This document shows positions 44,809 through 53,656 of a stretch of DNA of 64,000 bases, one piece after another; position 1 is the stretch's first letter, and each line of letters starts with the position of its first letter. The DNA comes from Salinicola halophyticus. Lineage in GTDB: Bacteria; Pseudomonadota; Gammaproteobacteria; Pseudomonadales; Halomonadaceae. The notes under the pieces were generated by a model. The model had not been told where the DNA came from. It searched no databases and saw only the letters and a program-made list of their open reading frames with translations. The translations under genes and the position numbers were made by a program. The stretch spans positions 62,001 through 126,000 of the forward strand of contig NZ_PZJN01000009.1 in NCBI RefSeq assembly GCF_003206695.1, written 5' to 3'.

Positions 44809-46242
44809 TCACGCCCCCACGATGCGGTCGATGCGCTGCTTGGCGCTCTGCATGGTCTCCTCGGGGGACATCTGCCCCGCCAGCATCTTGGAGAGTTCGG
44901 TGAAGATCACCGTGTCGACCTCGTTCCACTGGGGGATCTTGGGCCGCAGGCCGATGTAACCCTCCTGCCAGGCGGTCAGCATGGTGTCCGCCGTGAGCAT
45001 GTTGGGCATGTCGGTGGGCGGGGTGCTGGCGGCCTTGACCTCCGGCATGTCGTAGACCGACTGGCGGGTCGGGGTACCGCCGCCGACCTGGCTCTTCAGG
45101 CCCATCAGTTGGGTCTGCGGCGAGGTTGCCCAGACCAGGAACAGCCAGGCCGCTTTCTGCTTCTCGGGCGAGGCGTTGGCATTGATGCCGATGCCCGTGC
45201 CGCCCCACAGGTTGGCGCTGCGCGCCGGGCCCTTGGGCAGCGGGGCGTAGCCGACCTTGCCCTTCAGGTCCGAACCTTCCAGCGAGCCGGCGAATTCGTG
45301 CCACTCCGGCATCATCGCGAACTCGCCGTTCTGGAAGGCGTTGGCGACACCGGTCCAGTCCCAGCTGGTGCTGCCGGGGTGGGCGACCTTGAGCAGCTTC
45401 TGATAGAAGCGCGCCGCTTCCAGCGAGGCGTCGCTGGTCAACTGGCAGGCGCCGGGGGAGTCGGTGCCGAGCAGGCCGACCTGCTCGCCGTTGGAAAAGT
45501 AGCTGCCGCCGTAGGCGAACAGCACGTTGGAGAAGTCGCACATCAAAGAGTCGTACTGCTGGGCCTGGTGACCGGTGCCGTACTTGACCTCGCTGGCGTT
45601 GCCGTTACTGAACCACGCGGCGATCTGGTAGTACTGCTCCCAGGTCGTGCTGTCCGACGGCATGGGATCGAAGCCGAGATCCTGCTGCATCTGGTCGTGG
45701 TATTTCTCGAACAGGTCGCGGCGGTAGATCCAGATCATCGTCGGGCAGTCGTAGGGCAGGGTATAGAGGCTTTCCTCGTTCTCGAAGCGGCCGGCGGCGG
45801 CCAGCTGCGAGGGGATGAAATCCTCGATGCCCTTGGGCACGACCGGCTGCTGGTCGTCGTTGATGAAGGTGTTGAGATCCACCAGGCCGCGGTGATAGGG
45901 CGCGAGCACCTGGTAGGGGTCGGCATAGATCACGTCGAAGGCGCTGCGGCCAGCGCCGAAGTCCAGCGCGACCTTCTGCACCAGGGCGCCCAGCTGCATC
46001 TCGGTGATGTTGACGGTGATGCCGGTGAGCTCCTGGAACGACGCCAGGTTGGCGGCGATCGCCGTGGTCGGCGGGGTGTTCTCGGAGATGAACTGAATGG
46101 TGGTGCCGCTGGCCTGCCTCCAGGCCTCGTCGCTGGCCATGCCCTGGGCCAGGGCCGTACGCAGCGATCCCGCCCCCATCAACGACAGGCCAGCGAGTCC
46201 CCCCATTCCTTTCAGTATGTCGCGACGCTTGAACTGGGTCAT
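44809..46242 (-). CDS. ABC transporter substrate-binding protein (family 1)
   Basis: A 477-residue periplasmic receptor. The N-terminus FKRRDILKGMGGLAGLSLMG has paired arginines and looks like a Tat signal, ending near RTALAQG. Fold-typical stretches include FDVIYADPY, YDCPTMIWIYRRDLFEKY and WGGTGIGINANASPEKQKAA. AAGAGGTG precedes ATG. The size and neighbours suggest a sugar or polyol ligand. Confidence 0.9.
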   Translation of the reverse strand: MTQFKRRDILKGMGGLAGLSLMGAGSLRTALAQGMASDEAWRQASGTTIQFISENTPPTTAIAANLASFQELTGITVNITEMQLGALVQKVALDFGAGRSAFDVIYADPYQVLAPYHRGLVDLNTFINDDQQPVVPKGIEDFIPSQLAAAGRFENEESLYTLPYDCPTMIWIYRRDLFEKYHDQMQQDLGFDPMPSDSTTWEQYYQIAAWFSNGNASEVKYGTGHQAQQYDSLMCDFSNVLFAYGGSYFSNGEQVGLLGTDSPGACQLTSDASLEAARFYQKLLKVAHPGSTSWDWTGVANAFQNGEFAMMPEWHEFAGSLEGSDLKGKVGYAPLPKGPARSANLWGGTGIGINANASPEKQKAAWLFLVWATSPQTQLMGLKSQVGGGTPTRQSVYDMPEVKAASTPPTDMPNMLTADTMLTAWQEGYIGLRPKIPQWNEVDTVIFTELSKMLAGQMSPEETMQSAKQRIDRIVGA

Positions 46243-46296
46243 TGTTGTTCACCTCTTGGTGGGTTCAGGTCCAGTGTGCTTTCTGGGCTGTCGAGG

Positions 46297-47343
46297 TCAG
46301 GCGTCAAGCGTGATCTGCAGCTTGACGTCATCGGGTCGCGCGCTCGCGGCGCGTTCGAACGCGGCGATGCTCTGCTCGAAATCGAAGGTCTCGCTGATCA
46401 GCGGCTTGAGATCGACCTTGCCCGAGGCGATCAGGTCGATCGCCCGGTCGTAGACGTTGGCGTAGCGGAACACCGTCTCGATGCGCAGCTCCTTGGCCTG
46501 GGCCGAGACGATGTCGAAGGTGACCGGCTCGACGGGCATGCCGACCAGCACGACCGCGCCGGCGGGCCGGGCGCAGGCCAGCACGTCGTCGTAGACCCTG
46601 GGGCTGCCGCTGGCCTCGAACACCACGTCGGCGCCCCAGTCCTCGCCGCAGCGCCGGTCGACGGCTTCGCGCAGCGACTCCTGCGAGACGTTGACGGGGG
46701 TGATGCCGGCGTAGCGTCCGGCGATCGCCAGCTTCTCCTCGACCAGGTCGGAGACCAGCACCTCGCTGGCGCCCCCCGCCAGCGCGGCCAGGGCGACCAT
46801 CAGGCCGATCGGCCCGGCGCCGGTGACGACGCAGACGTCGCCCGGCTGCATGCGCGCCTTGACCACCGCCTGCATGCCGATGGCGAACGGCTCGATCATC
46901 GCCCCCTCGGCGAAGGAGACCGAATCGGGCAGCGCGAAGGTGAAGGCTGCCGGGTGGATGACTTCCGGGGTCAGGCAGCCGTGCACCGGCGGCGTGGCCC
47001 AGAAGCGTACGCTGGGGTCGACGTTGTAGACGCCCAGCCTGGCGGCACGCGAGGTGAGATCGGGAATGCCGGGTTCCATGCACACCCGCTCGCCTACCCG
47101 CAGGTGGCTGACATGGCTGCCGACTTCGGTGACCACGCCGGACGCTTCATGGCCGAGCACCATCGGCTCGCGGATCACGAAGGGGCCGATCCGGCCATGG
47201 GTGTAGTAGTGGACGTCGCTGCCGCATATCCCGACGGTGTGTATGCGGACGCGAACATCGTCGGGCCCGAGTCGGTCCGGCAGGTCGATCTCGCGTAGCG
47301 ACAGCTCGCGTTGCTTTTCCAGCACCAGGGCTCTGGCTTTCAT
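46297..47343 (-). CDS. Zinc-dependent medium-chain dehydrogenase (sorbitol/xylitol dehydrogenase-like)
   Basis: A 348-residue NAD-dependent MDR. Catalytic zinc ligands are visible: Cys in [11 protein letters not shown], His-Glu in LGHEASG, and Glu in MIEPFAIG. The cofactor site is [15 protein letters not shown]. The structural-zinc lobe, which in xylitol dehydrogenases has four cysteines, reads [20 protein letters not shown] and has none of them, as in the sorbitol dehydrogenases that dispense with that metal. First gene of the five-gene polyol operon; an in-frame ATG at 47370 is an alternative start. Confidence 0.88.
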   Translation of the reverse strand: MKARALVLEKQRELSLREIDLPDRLGPDDVRVRIHTVGICGSDVHYYTHGRIGPFVIREPMVLGHEASGVVTEVGSHVSHLRVGERVCMEPGIPDLTSRAARLGVYNVDPSVRFWATPPVHGCLTPEVIHPAAFTFALPDSVSFAEGAMIEPFAIGMQAVVKARMQPGDVCVVTGAGPIGLMVALAALAGGASEVLVSDLVEEKLAIAGRYAGITPVNVSQESLREAVDRRCGEDWGADVVFEASGSPRVYDDVLACARPAGAVVLVGMPVEPVTFDIVSAQAKELRIETVFRYANVYDRAIDLIASGKVDLKPLISETFDFEQSIAAFERAASARPDDVKLQITLDA

Positions 47344-47742
47344 GGCGCGTTTCCCGGGAGATATTGACATGGGTCGAGAGTCGGTCGATACGCGACCACA
47401 CCCTCGCTATCGGCGTGGCAATGAACCTACGCCTCGCGCCGGAAAAGCGGCTAGGCTGTAATTTTCGAGACAATGGTACTTTTTTGCAGACCTTGTCGGG
47501 CCAACTGGCAACCGATTGTTTTATATCGCTATCTAGGGGTCGTCGAAAAAATGTCCTACCAATCCAATAGGCTTGGCAGGACCAAAGTCTACCTTGATAC
47601 CAAGGTATAAAAGTCCACTGTTCCGCTCTGTTTCAGGATATATAGTGGCTCTGGAAAGGAGGACCAGTGCAGGCATTTTTCAGGCAGAGCGTAGACCTCA
47701 TCCAGGCCTGATAGCGCTGATAGAAAGAGGCTCCGATAACTC
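47344..47742. promoter_or_regulatory. Divergent promoter region of the polyol operon and AraC gene
   Basis: A 399-base non-coding region, AT-rich in 47460-47640. It contains the inverted repeat TACCTTG-atac-CAAGGTA at 47590-47607, 136 bases before the AraC gene start, a candidate AraC-family site. A short stretch CCAATAGGCTTGGCAGG just before may be a second half-site. No small gene is evident. Confidence 0.55.
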
Positions 47743-48666
47743 ATGATCGCTGCGCAGCTCAACGATACTCGTCTTGGTGCGCCTGTCTTCGAAAGCGTCA
47801 CCCAGGATCCGAAGTTCAGCTTCTACTGGCACTGCCATGATTTTCCCGCGCCCATCGCCCGCTGGAATTATCACCCAGAGTACGAGTTGCATCTCATCCG
47901 TTACTCGGAGGGGCATGCGTTCGTGGGCGATTACATTGGCCGCTTCGGACCCGGCAACCTGGTACTGGTGGGGCCGAACATTCCGCACGCCTGGTTCAGC
48001 GACCCCGACGAGGCACGACCGGTCATCGAGGGGCGCGATGTCGTGCTGCAGTTCAAGGGCGAATGGCTGGAGCACATGATGGAGCTCTGCCCGGAGCTCA
48101 ACTGCCTGTCGACGCTGATCGAGGACTCGGCTCTGGGTGTGGAGTTCGAAGGGGAGGAAGCGGCACGCTGCGGCGAGTTGCTGGTCACCATGGGCGAGCA
48201 GGACAACGCCGGCAGGCTGTTGACCATGCTGACCATCCTCCGCAGCCTCTCGCAGTGCGGGTACCACACCCTGGCCGGCCGCGGGTACGGCCTGGATGCC
48301 AGGAGTACCTCTTCCGAGCAGGTCGATGCCGTACTGCGCTATATCCACGACCATTTCCACGAAGAGCTGCGCATGTCGAGGCTGGCCGAGCGGTACGGCA
48401 TGACTCCCTCCACGTTTTCGCGCTTCTTCAAGCACGCCACCGGCGATACCTTCGTGGCTTTCCTCAGGCGTATTCGCATAGGACACGCCTGCCGGCTGCT
48501 GCTGGAGGGTGAATACTCCGTTGCCGATATCTGCTTCCAGGTCGGCTACAACAATCTCTCCAATTTCAATCGCCACTTCCGCGAGCAGAAGGGCATGACG
48601 CCGCGCCAATACCAACAGCAGACGGCCGATCTGGAACGGCATGTCACGATCTATCCCCTACCGTGA
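47743..48666 (+). CDS. AraC-family transcriptional regulator
   Basis: A 307-residue regulator with an N-terminal cupin sensor domain (WHCHDFPAPIARWNYHPEYE, then FVGDYIGRFGPGNLVLVGPN) and a C-terminal double helix-turn-helix (residues about 205-295: LAERYGMTPSTFSRFFKHAT and VADICFQVGYNNLSNFNRHF). Divergent from the polyol operon and probably its activator in the presence of the polyol (inference). Confidence 0.9.
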   Translation: MIAAQLNDTRLGAPVFESVTQDPKFSFYWHCHDFPAPIARWNYHPEYELHLIRYSEGHAFVGDYIGRFGPGNLVLVGPNIPHAWFSDPDEARPVIEGRDVVLQFKGEWLEHMMELCPELNCLSTLIEDSALGVEFEGEEAARCGELLVTMGEQDNAGRLLTMLTILRSLSQCGYHTLAGRGYGLDARSTSSEQVDAVLRYIHDHFHEELRMSRLAERYGMTPSTFSRFFKHATGDTFVAFLRRIRIGHACRLLLEGEYSVADICFQVGYNNLSNFNRHFREQKGMTPRQYQQQTADLERHVTIYPLP

Positions 48667-48857
48667 AAACGGGGAAACTCGGTCCATGGAGGGGAAAAGC
48701 TCTCCTTGCCGAGGCGTCCTTGAACTCCCCGCTCCTGAAGTCGACATCACTACCCTCTCGCGACCATTGGTGTAGAACCATCCCGGTCCTGGCCGTGATC
48801 GGCTACCCTTGCGTCCTCGGCTTGCCGCCGTGAAGCAATATCTTTCGATCTCCAAGG

Positions 48858-50117
48858 ATGGCTCTCTTGTCGACTTCCGCGATGCCCCGCCGGGGCGTTC
48901 TGACTCTCGTGGCGCTGCTACTGGTGGCGCTCAACCTTCGTCCGGCGCTGACCAGCGTGTCGCCGGTGCTCGGCAGCATCGCCGAGGCGCTGGCGCTCTC
49001 CCCCAGCTGGCAGGGCATCCTGACCACCCTGCCGGTGCTGTTCCTGGGCCTGGCGGCACCGCTGGCGCCGCGGCTGGTGCGTCGCATCGGGCCGGAGCGC
49101 AGTGTGTTCGCCGCGCTGGTGGTGCTGGCGGTGGCGCTACTGGCGCGGCCCTATATCGGCACGGCGGGGCTGTTTCTGGGAACGGCTATCGCCGGGAGCT
49201 GCATCGGCATCATCGGGGTGTTGCTGCCGGGCATCGTCAAGCGCGACTTCCCCCGCCGCGTCAGCATCATGACCGGCCTCTACACCGTGGCGCTCAATCT
49301 CGGCGCTTCCGCTGCCGCGGGTACCACCGAGCCGCTGCGTCAGCTGCTCGGTGGTGGCTGGCAGGACGCTGCGCAAGGCGCTTCACAAGGTGCTGCACAA
49401 GGTATCTCGCACGGCTCCTGGCAGGGTGCGCTGGCGTTCTGGCTGCTGCCGGCGGTGATCGCCGCGCTGTTGTGGCTGCCACAGCTCAAGGGCACCAAGC
49501 CCGTTCGCGTGCCCGTCCGTCGCGGTGCGCGCCTGCGTCACGACCCGCTGGCGTGGCAGGTGTCGCTGTTCATGGGGTTGCAGTCGTCGCTGGCGTACAT
49601 CGTGTTCGGCTGGCTGCCGACGATCCTGCAGGATCGCGGGCTGGAGGCGGTCACCGCGGGGTTGGCGCTGTCGGTATCGATTCTGCTGCAGGTGATCACG
49701 GCGATTCTGGCCCCTTGGGTCGGCAGCCGTATGCGCGACCAGCGGGCGGTGCTGATCGGGGTGATGACGCTCACCCTGATCGGGCTGCTGGGCTGTCTCT
49801 ATGCGCCGATCGGCAGCATATGGCTGTGGATCGTGGTGCTGGGGCTGGGCCAGGGCGGCACCTTCAGCATGGCATTGACGTTGCTGGCCCTGCGCGCGCC
49901 GGACGCCACCACCGCGGCCAGCCTTTCGGCGATGGCCCAGGGCATCGGCTATACCCTGGCGGCGATGGGGCCGCTGCTGGTCGGCGTGCTGCACGACTGG
50001 AGCGGCGGCTGGAACGTGGTGGGGTTTCTGGTGAGTGCGATCGCCTTGGCTGCGCTGGTCATGGCGCTGGGTGCCGGGCGTGACCGACAGGTGGCGTCGA
50101 CCTATGGTGTGGACTGA
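48858..50117 (+). CDS. MFS transporter, CynX/NimT type
   Basis: A 419-residue carrier with about 12 membrane segments. The N-terminal LNLRPALTSVSPVLGSIAEAL is characteristic of the CynX/NimT (YeaN) group, which includes cyanate and 2-nitroimidazole transporters. The periplasmic/cytoplasmic loop near residues 170-190 is lengthened by a Gln-Gly repeat. The start is uncertain: AGG touches ATG 48858, and a second ATG occurs at 48882. Monocistronic; the substrate is unknown. Confidence 0.85.
   Translation: MALLSTSAMPRRGVLTLVALLLVALNLRPALTSVSPVLGSIAEALALSPSWQGILTTLPVLFLGLAAPLAPRLVRRIGPERSVFAALVVLAVALLARPYIGTAGLFLGTAIAGSCIGIIGVLLPGIVKRDFPRRVSIMTGLYTVALNLGASAAAGTTEPLRQLLGGGWQDAAQGASQGAAQGISHGSWQGALAFWLLPAVIAALLWLPQLKGTKPVRVPVRRGARLRHDPLAWQVSLFMGLQSSLAYIVFGWLPTILQDRGLEAVTAGLALSVSILLQVITAILAPWVGSRMRDQRAVLIGVMTLTLIGLLGCLYAPIGSIWLWIVVLGLGQGGTFSMALTLLALRAPDATTAASLSAMAQGIGYTLAAMGPLLVGVLHDWSGGWNVVGFLVSAIALAALVMALGAGRDRQVASTYGVD
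49368..49427 (+). repeat. 12-bp coding tandem repeat in the MFS gene
   Basis: Five four-codon units encode AAQG, ASQG, AAQG, ISHG and SWQG. The core units share the pattern GCT-xCA-CAA-GGT. The array lies in a loop between membrane segments, so length change should be tolerated. Confidence 0.75.
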
Positions 50118-50188
50118 CGGCGTGGACTGACGGCGCAGACTAATACTCAAGCCGACGAACCGGGCCGCCGGAATCGGTTACCCTAGGG

Positions 50189-50323
50189 TTTGTACGAAAA
50201 GTCGGCGAGCGATGGCCAGACAAGGCAAAAATCAGCGATGAGACGGAGTTTACGGGGTGTAAATGAGTACTTTGAGCTAATTTTTAACGCTGTATGGCCG
50301 AGCGCAGCCAGTTTTCATACAAA
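50189..50323. repeat. Dispersed MITE-like repeat, copy 2
   Basis: A 135-bp element bounded by TTTGTACGAAAA and TTTTCATACAAA, imperfect terminal inverted repeats extending about 30 bases each into the element (GGCGAGCGATGGCCA against TGGCCGAGCGCAGCCA). The inside holds CAAGGCAAAAATCAGCGATG and CGGAGTTTACGGGGTGTAAATG shared with copy 1 at 7711. It encodes no protein and lies directly upstream of the phosphatase ribosome site. Confidence 0.75.
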
Positions 50324-50359
50324 GCCCAGGAAGCAGACCCAACGACCCAGGAGACTCGC

Positions 50360-51199
50360 ATGCCAGCCAGAGCCATCAGCCTCGAGCAACAGCAGCGCCT
50401 GATCGAGATCGTGCGCGATGCCGCCAAGACCGAGATCCTGCCGCGCTTTCGCAATCTCTCCGAAGACGCGATCCGCTCGAAGAGCGCGCCGGACGATCTG
50501 GTGACAGACGCCGACCAGGGCGCGGAACGGATGATGACGGCGGCGATCCACGAGTTAATGCCGGAGGCGACGGTGATCGGCGAGGAAGCGGTCGCCGATG
50601 GCAGCGCCAATCTCGACGACATCGCCGGTGCCGAGCTGGCGCTGATCATCGACCCGGTCGACGGCACCTGGAACTTCGCTCGCGGGCTCAATCAGTTCGG
50701 GGTGATTCTGGCAGCGACCAGCTTCGGCGAGACCATCTTCGGCCTGCTCTACGATCCGCTGGCGGATGACTGGATCGTCGCCCGCCACGGCGAAGGCGCC
50801 TGGTTCGGCCGCCCCGACGGCACCCAGCGCCAGCTGCAGGTGTCGGACACCGACAAGTTCGACGAGATGGTCGGCTCGACCTCGATCCGGCTGTTCGCCA
50901 AGCCGCAGCAGTATCAGCTGGCGGCAACCTTCCCCGACTTCCAGCGCATGATGGCCTTCGGCTGCGCCTGCCATGAATATCGCACCATGGCGTTCGGCTT
51001 CGTCGACTTCATGCTCACCGGCAAGCTGATGCCGTGGGATCACGCCGCGGGGCTGATGATCCACGCCGAAGCCGGCGGCTATTCGGCGCTGCTCGACGGC
51101 ACGCCCTATCAGCCGACGATTCACCAGGGCACGGTGCTGGCCGCCAGCTCAAGAGCGCATTGGGAGCAGCTGCGCGAGAAGTTCAGCTTTCTGGTCTGA
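50360..51199 (+). CDS. Inositol monophosphatase family protein
   Basis: A 279-residue Mg-dependent sugar-phosphatase fold. Metal ligands: Glu in VIGEEAVADG, the signature IDPVDGTWNFARG, and WDHAAGLMIHAEAGGYSALLDG. Members hydrolyse inositol phosphates, histidinol phosphate or 3'-phosphoadenosine 5'-phosphate. CAGGAG precedes ATG 50360; an upstream in-frame start at 50294 lies inside the repeat element and was rejected. Confidence 0.88.
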   Translation: MPARAISLEQQQRLIEIVRDAAKTEILPRFRNLSEDAIRSKSAPDDLVTDADQGAERMMTAAIHELMPEATVIGEEAVADGSANLDDIAGAELALIIDPVDGTWNFARGLNQFGVILAATSFGETIFGLLYDPLADDWIVARHGEGAWFGRPDGTQRQLQVSDTDKFDEMVGSTSIRLFAKPQQYQLAATFPDFQRMMAFGCACHEYRTMAFGFVDFMLTGKLMPWDHAAGLMIHAEAGGYSALLDGTPYQPTIHQGTVLAASSRAHWEQLREKFSFLV

Positions 51200-51235
51200 A
51201 CGCGACCCGGGCGTTTTCAACACCCATGACGACGA

Positions 51236-51262
51236 AAACCGGCGCCGAGAAGGCGCCGGTTT
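51236..51262 (+). terminator. Hairpin terminator after the phosphatase gene
   Basis: An 11-bp stem aaaccggcgcc/ggcgccggttt with a five-base loop, followed by only a short T stretch (ttgcttg). Confidence 0.65.
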
Positions 51263-51336
51263 GCTTGCTGTCATCGACACGAACCTGTCGTCGATAACGT
51301 CTAGCTGTCGATCAAAAAACGATCACCGAGACCGGA

Positions 51337-52425
51337 TCAGGGGATGATCTTCTCGGCGCGCAGGCGATCAAACAGGTCGAAGAACGCCGCTCGCGTCTCG
51401 CGGAAGTGATCGAAGCCGAAGTCGCGGGACTTGGTGGTGTCGTTGACGCACTCCTGATCGCGACCGAGATCCGCATCGGTGTGCCACCAGGAGGCCAGCT
51501 TGCTGACATCCGGCTCGACCAGATCGTGCTTTTCGGCAATCTCGCGCCAGGTCGATTCGGCACCGGCCATCTGCGTTTCCAACGGCTGCATCGACTCCGG
51601 GTCGTCCGAGGCTTCGGGCCCCTGAACTTCGAGACCCTGAGCCTCTAAACCAAAGTACTCACCGATCTCGCGCCACATCCGGCGCCAGCGGAAGACATCT
51701 CCATTGACGGTGTTGAACGCCTGGTTGGCCGCCCCCGGTGATGTCGCCGCCCATTCCATCTGCCGCGCCAGCACCAGCGCATCGGTCATGTCGGTGAGCG
51801 CATTCCACTGCGTCTGCGAACCCGGGAACACGAACGGCTGGCCGGTCGCCTGGCAGATCGAGGCGTAGACGGCGATCGTCGTGCCCATGTTCATGGCGTT
51901 GCCGCGGGCGTAGCCGATCACGGTGTGCGGGCGGTGCACGTTCCAGGCGAAACCGTGACGCTCGGCGGCTTCGAACAGCACGTCTTCCAGCGCGTAGTAG
52001 AAGTTGTCGCCCGGCACGCGCGGCTCGGATTCGCGGAACGGCGTCTCGATGCGCCCGCTGCCATAAGCCTCGAACGAGCCCAGATATTGCTTGGTGCCGG
52101 TGACCAGTGAAGCGTGATCGAGCTTGTCGCTGTCGAGCGCGTCGAACAGATTGCGCATCATCTGGCTGTTGGCCTCGACGTTGGCCTTCTCGTTGTCGCG
52201 GCGAATCCAGGTGCAGTAGAAGACGTGAGTGATCGGCAGGCCGGCCAGCGCCTGTTCGGTGGCGGGCTGGTCCAGCAGATCGGCGGCGACGGGAATCACG
52301 CCGCTCTGCTCGGTGGCGCGACGAGAAAGGCCGTAGACGGTCCAGCCGCTGGCCACCAGGTAAGACGCCAGATTGCCGCCGGTGATGCCGGTGGCGCCGA
52401 CGACGAGTGCAGTCCCTTTACGCAT
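51337..52425 (-). CDS. PRISE-type NAD(P)-dependent reductase (progesterone 5-beta-reductase/iridoid synthase-like SDR)
   Basis: A 362-residue extended SDR. The Rossmann motif ALVVGATGITGGNLASYL, the VTGTKQYLGSFEAYG stretch with the family Lys, and FYYALEDVLFEAA with the family Tyr are the signature of PRISE enzymes, which reduce enones in plants and bacteria. A hydrophilic insertion at about residues 258-285 (LEAQGLEVQGPEASDDPESM) looks like a small internal repeat. AGGAGG precedes ATG. Divergent from a LysR gene, which probably controls it. Confidence 0.87.
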   Translation of the reverse strand: MRKGTALVVGATGITGGNLASYLVASGWTVYGLSRRATEQSGVIPVAADLLDQPATEQALAGLPITHVFYCTWIRRDNEKANVEANSQMMRNLFDALDSDKLDHASLVTGTKQYLGSFEAYGSGRIETPFRESEPRVPGDNFYYALEDVLFEAAERHGFAWNVHRPHTVIGYARGNAMNMGTTIAVYASICQATGQPFVFPGSQTQWNALTDMTDALVLARQMEWAATSPGAANQAFNTVNGDVFRWRRMWREIGEYFGLEAQGLEVQGPEASDDPESMQPLETQMAGAESTWREIAEKHDLVEPDVSKLASWWHTDADLGRDQECVNDTTKSRDFGFDHFRETRAAFFDLFDRLRAEKIIP

Positions 52426-52535
52426 GATCGATGACCTCCTTTCGAGTCAGGGAGTCGAGTCAGGAAGATCCGGTATCTCGCCGGATCGATGAATGCAGTC
52501 TGGTAGCGGCTGATCGTTGCTACAATCGAAAGCGT

Positions 52536-52562
52536 CGCAAATCTTTATTGCGCCAGACGCAA
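52536..52562. promoter_or_regulatory. Three alternating CGCAA/TTGCG half-sites in the reductase-LysR interval
   Basis: CGCAA (52536), TTGCG (52548) and CGCAA (52558) give two overlapping inverted repeats with 7- and 5-base spacers, 20 bases before the LysR start. A typical layout for a LysR recognition/activation site. Confidence 0.5.
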
Positions 52563-52581
52563 CCTCAGACATTTCAAAGCC

Positions 52582-53535
52582 ATGGGTTTCAACGTCGTGA
52601 ATCTCAATTCGCTGGATCTCAACGCCCTGCGCGTGTTCGAACGGGTCGCGGCGACCGGCAGTTTCACCGCGGCCGCGCATCACTTCCACCGTGCGGTGTC
52701 GTCGGTATCCCGCCAAATTCGCGGGCTGGAAGAGGCGGTCGGGCAACCGCTGCTGTATCGACATACCCGTGCGGTCACCCTGACCGAGGCGGGAGAGCGC
52801 TACTACGAGGAAGTGCGCGAGATTCTGGAGCGGCTCGATCTTGCCACCGAAGCGCTCACCTATCCCGACCCCGAGCCCAGCGGCGTGCTACGGATCAATG
52901 CGCCGGTCGCCTTCGGCCAGCGCCAGATCGTGCCGCTGCTGCATGCTTTCCAGCGTCGGCATGCCGGTATCACCGCCGAACTGCAGCTGAGCGATCATGT
53001 CGTCGACCCGGTACGCGAGGGTCACGACATCACCTTTCGCGTCGGCGATCTGGCCGACTCCTCGCTGGTGGCACGCCGTCTGGCGCCGATGAATTACGTG
53101 GTGGCCGCGGCACCGAGCTATCTGGCCGCGAACGGCGAGCCGCGGACGCCCGAGGCGCTGAGCGATCACAACTGCCTGCTCTATCAGGGTGAGATGGGCC
53201 GCCAGCGCTGGTATTTCCAGGCGCCGGACCAGAGCGGTTCGACCCCGTTCGAGGTCGCCGGCAACCTCTACAGCAACGATGCCGAGAGCCTGCTGCGCGC
53301 CGCGCTGCTGGGCCAGGGTCTGGTGCTGTTTCCGACCTGGCTGATCGGCGATGCGCTTTCGCGGGGCGATTTGGTCCCGCTGCTCGAAGCGTGGCGCGGA
53401 GAGGTCATGCCCGGGCGCCGCGATATTCACGTGCTGACCACCGAGCGCCGCCTACGAACGCGCAAGGTGCGGGCGTTTCTAGACTATTTGCGGGAATCGC
53501 TGGCGCCACAGCCGGCCTGGGATCGGTGGCGATGA
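52582..53535 (+). CDS. LysR-family transcriptional regulator
   Basis: A 317-residue regulator. N-terminal winged helix (LNALRVFERVAATGSFTAAA, VSRQIRGLEEAVGQPLLYRH) and a C-terminal periplasmic-binding-fold effector domain (APVAFGQRQIVPLL, HNCLLYQGEMG, LLGQGLVLFPTWLIGD). It belongs to the group that regulates an adjacent, divergent oxidoreductase; the PRISE reductase is the likely target. Confidence 0.92.
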   Translation: MGFNVVNLNSLDLNALRVFERVAATGSFTAAAHHFHRAVSSVSRQIRGLEEAVGQPLLYRHTRAVTLTEAGERYYEEVREILERLDLATEALTYPDPEPSGVLRINAPVAFGQRQIVPLLHAFQRRHAGITAELQLSDHVVDPVREGHDITFRVGDLADSSLVARRLAPMNYVVAAAPSYLAANGEPRTPEALSDHNCLLYQGEMGRQRWYFQAPDQSGSTPFEVAGNLYSNDAESLLRAALLGQGLVLFPTWLIGDALSRGDLVPLLEAWRGEVMPGRRDIHVLTTERRLRTRKVRAFLDYLRESLAPQPAWDRWR

Positions 53536-53546
53536 CATTGCCATTT

Positions 53547-53644
53547 TGAGCAATTTATTTCTCACTAATGACGAGAAAAGCATTTTATGAGCAAAAAATA
53601 GCTCACTCCAGTCGGACATGATAAATTTGAGCAATAATTTACCC
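53547..53644. promoter_or_regulatory. Repeated TGAGCAA motifs in the hip promoter
   Basis: TGAGCAA occurs at 53547, 53588 and 53638 on the plus strand, with an inverted GCTCA at 53601 forming TGAGC-aaaaaata-GCTCA. The region is markedly AT-rich compared with its surroundings. A likely autoregulatory site for the HTH protein encoded downstream. One copy lies close to or inside the hipA 5' end. Confidence 0.5.
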
Positions 53645-53656
53645 AGTACACTCGAT

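Noticed and set aside
44395-47298. A 967-codon open frame on the plus strand
   Set aside because: It is antisense to the binding-protein, permease and dehydrogenase genes, has no recognisable domain and has a composition dictated by the high-GC codon usage of the true genes.
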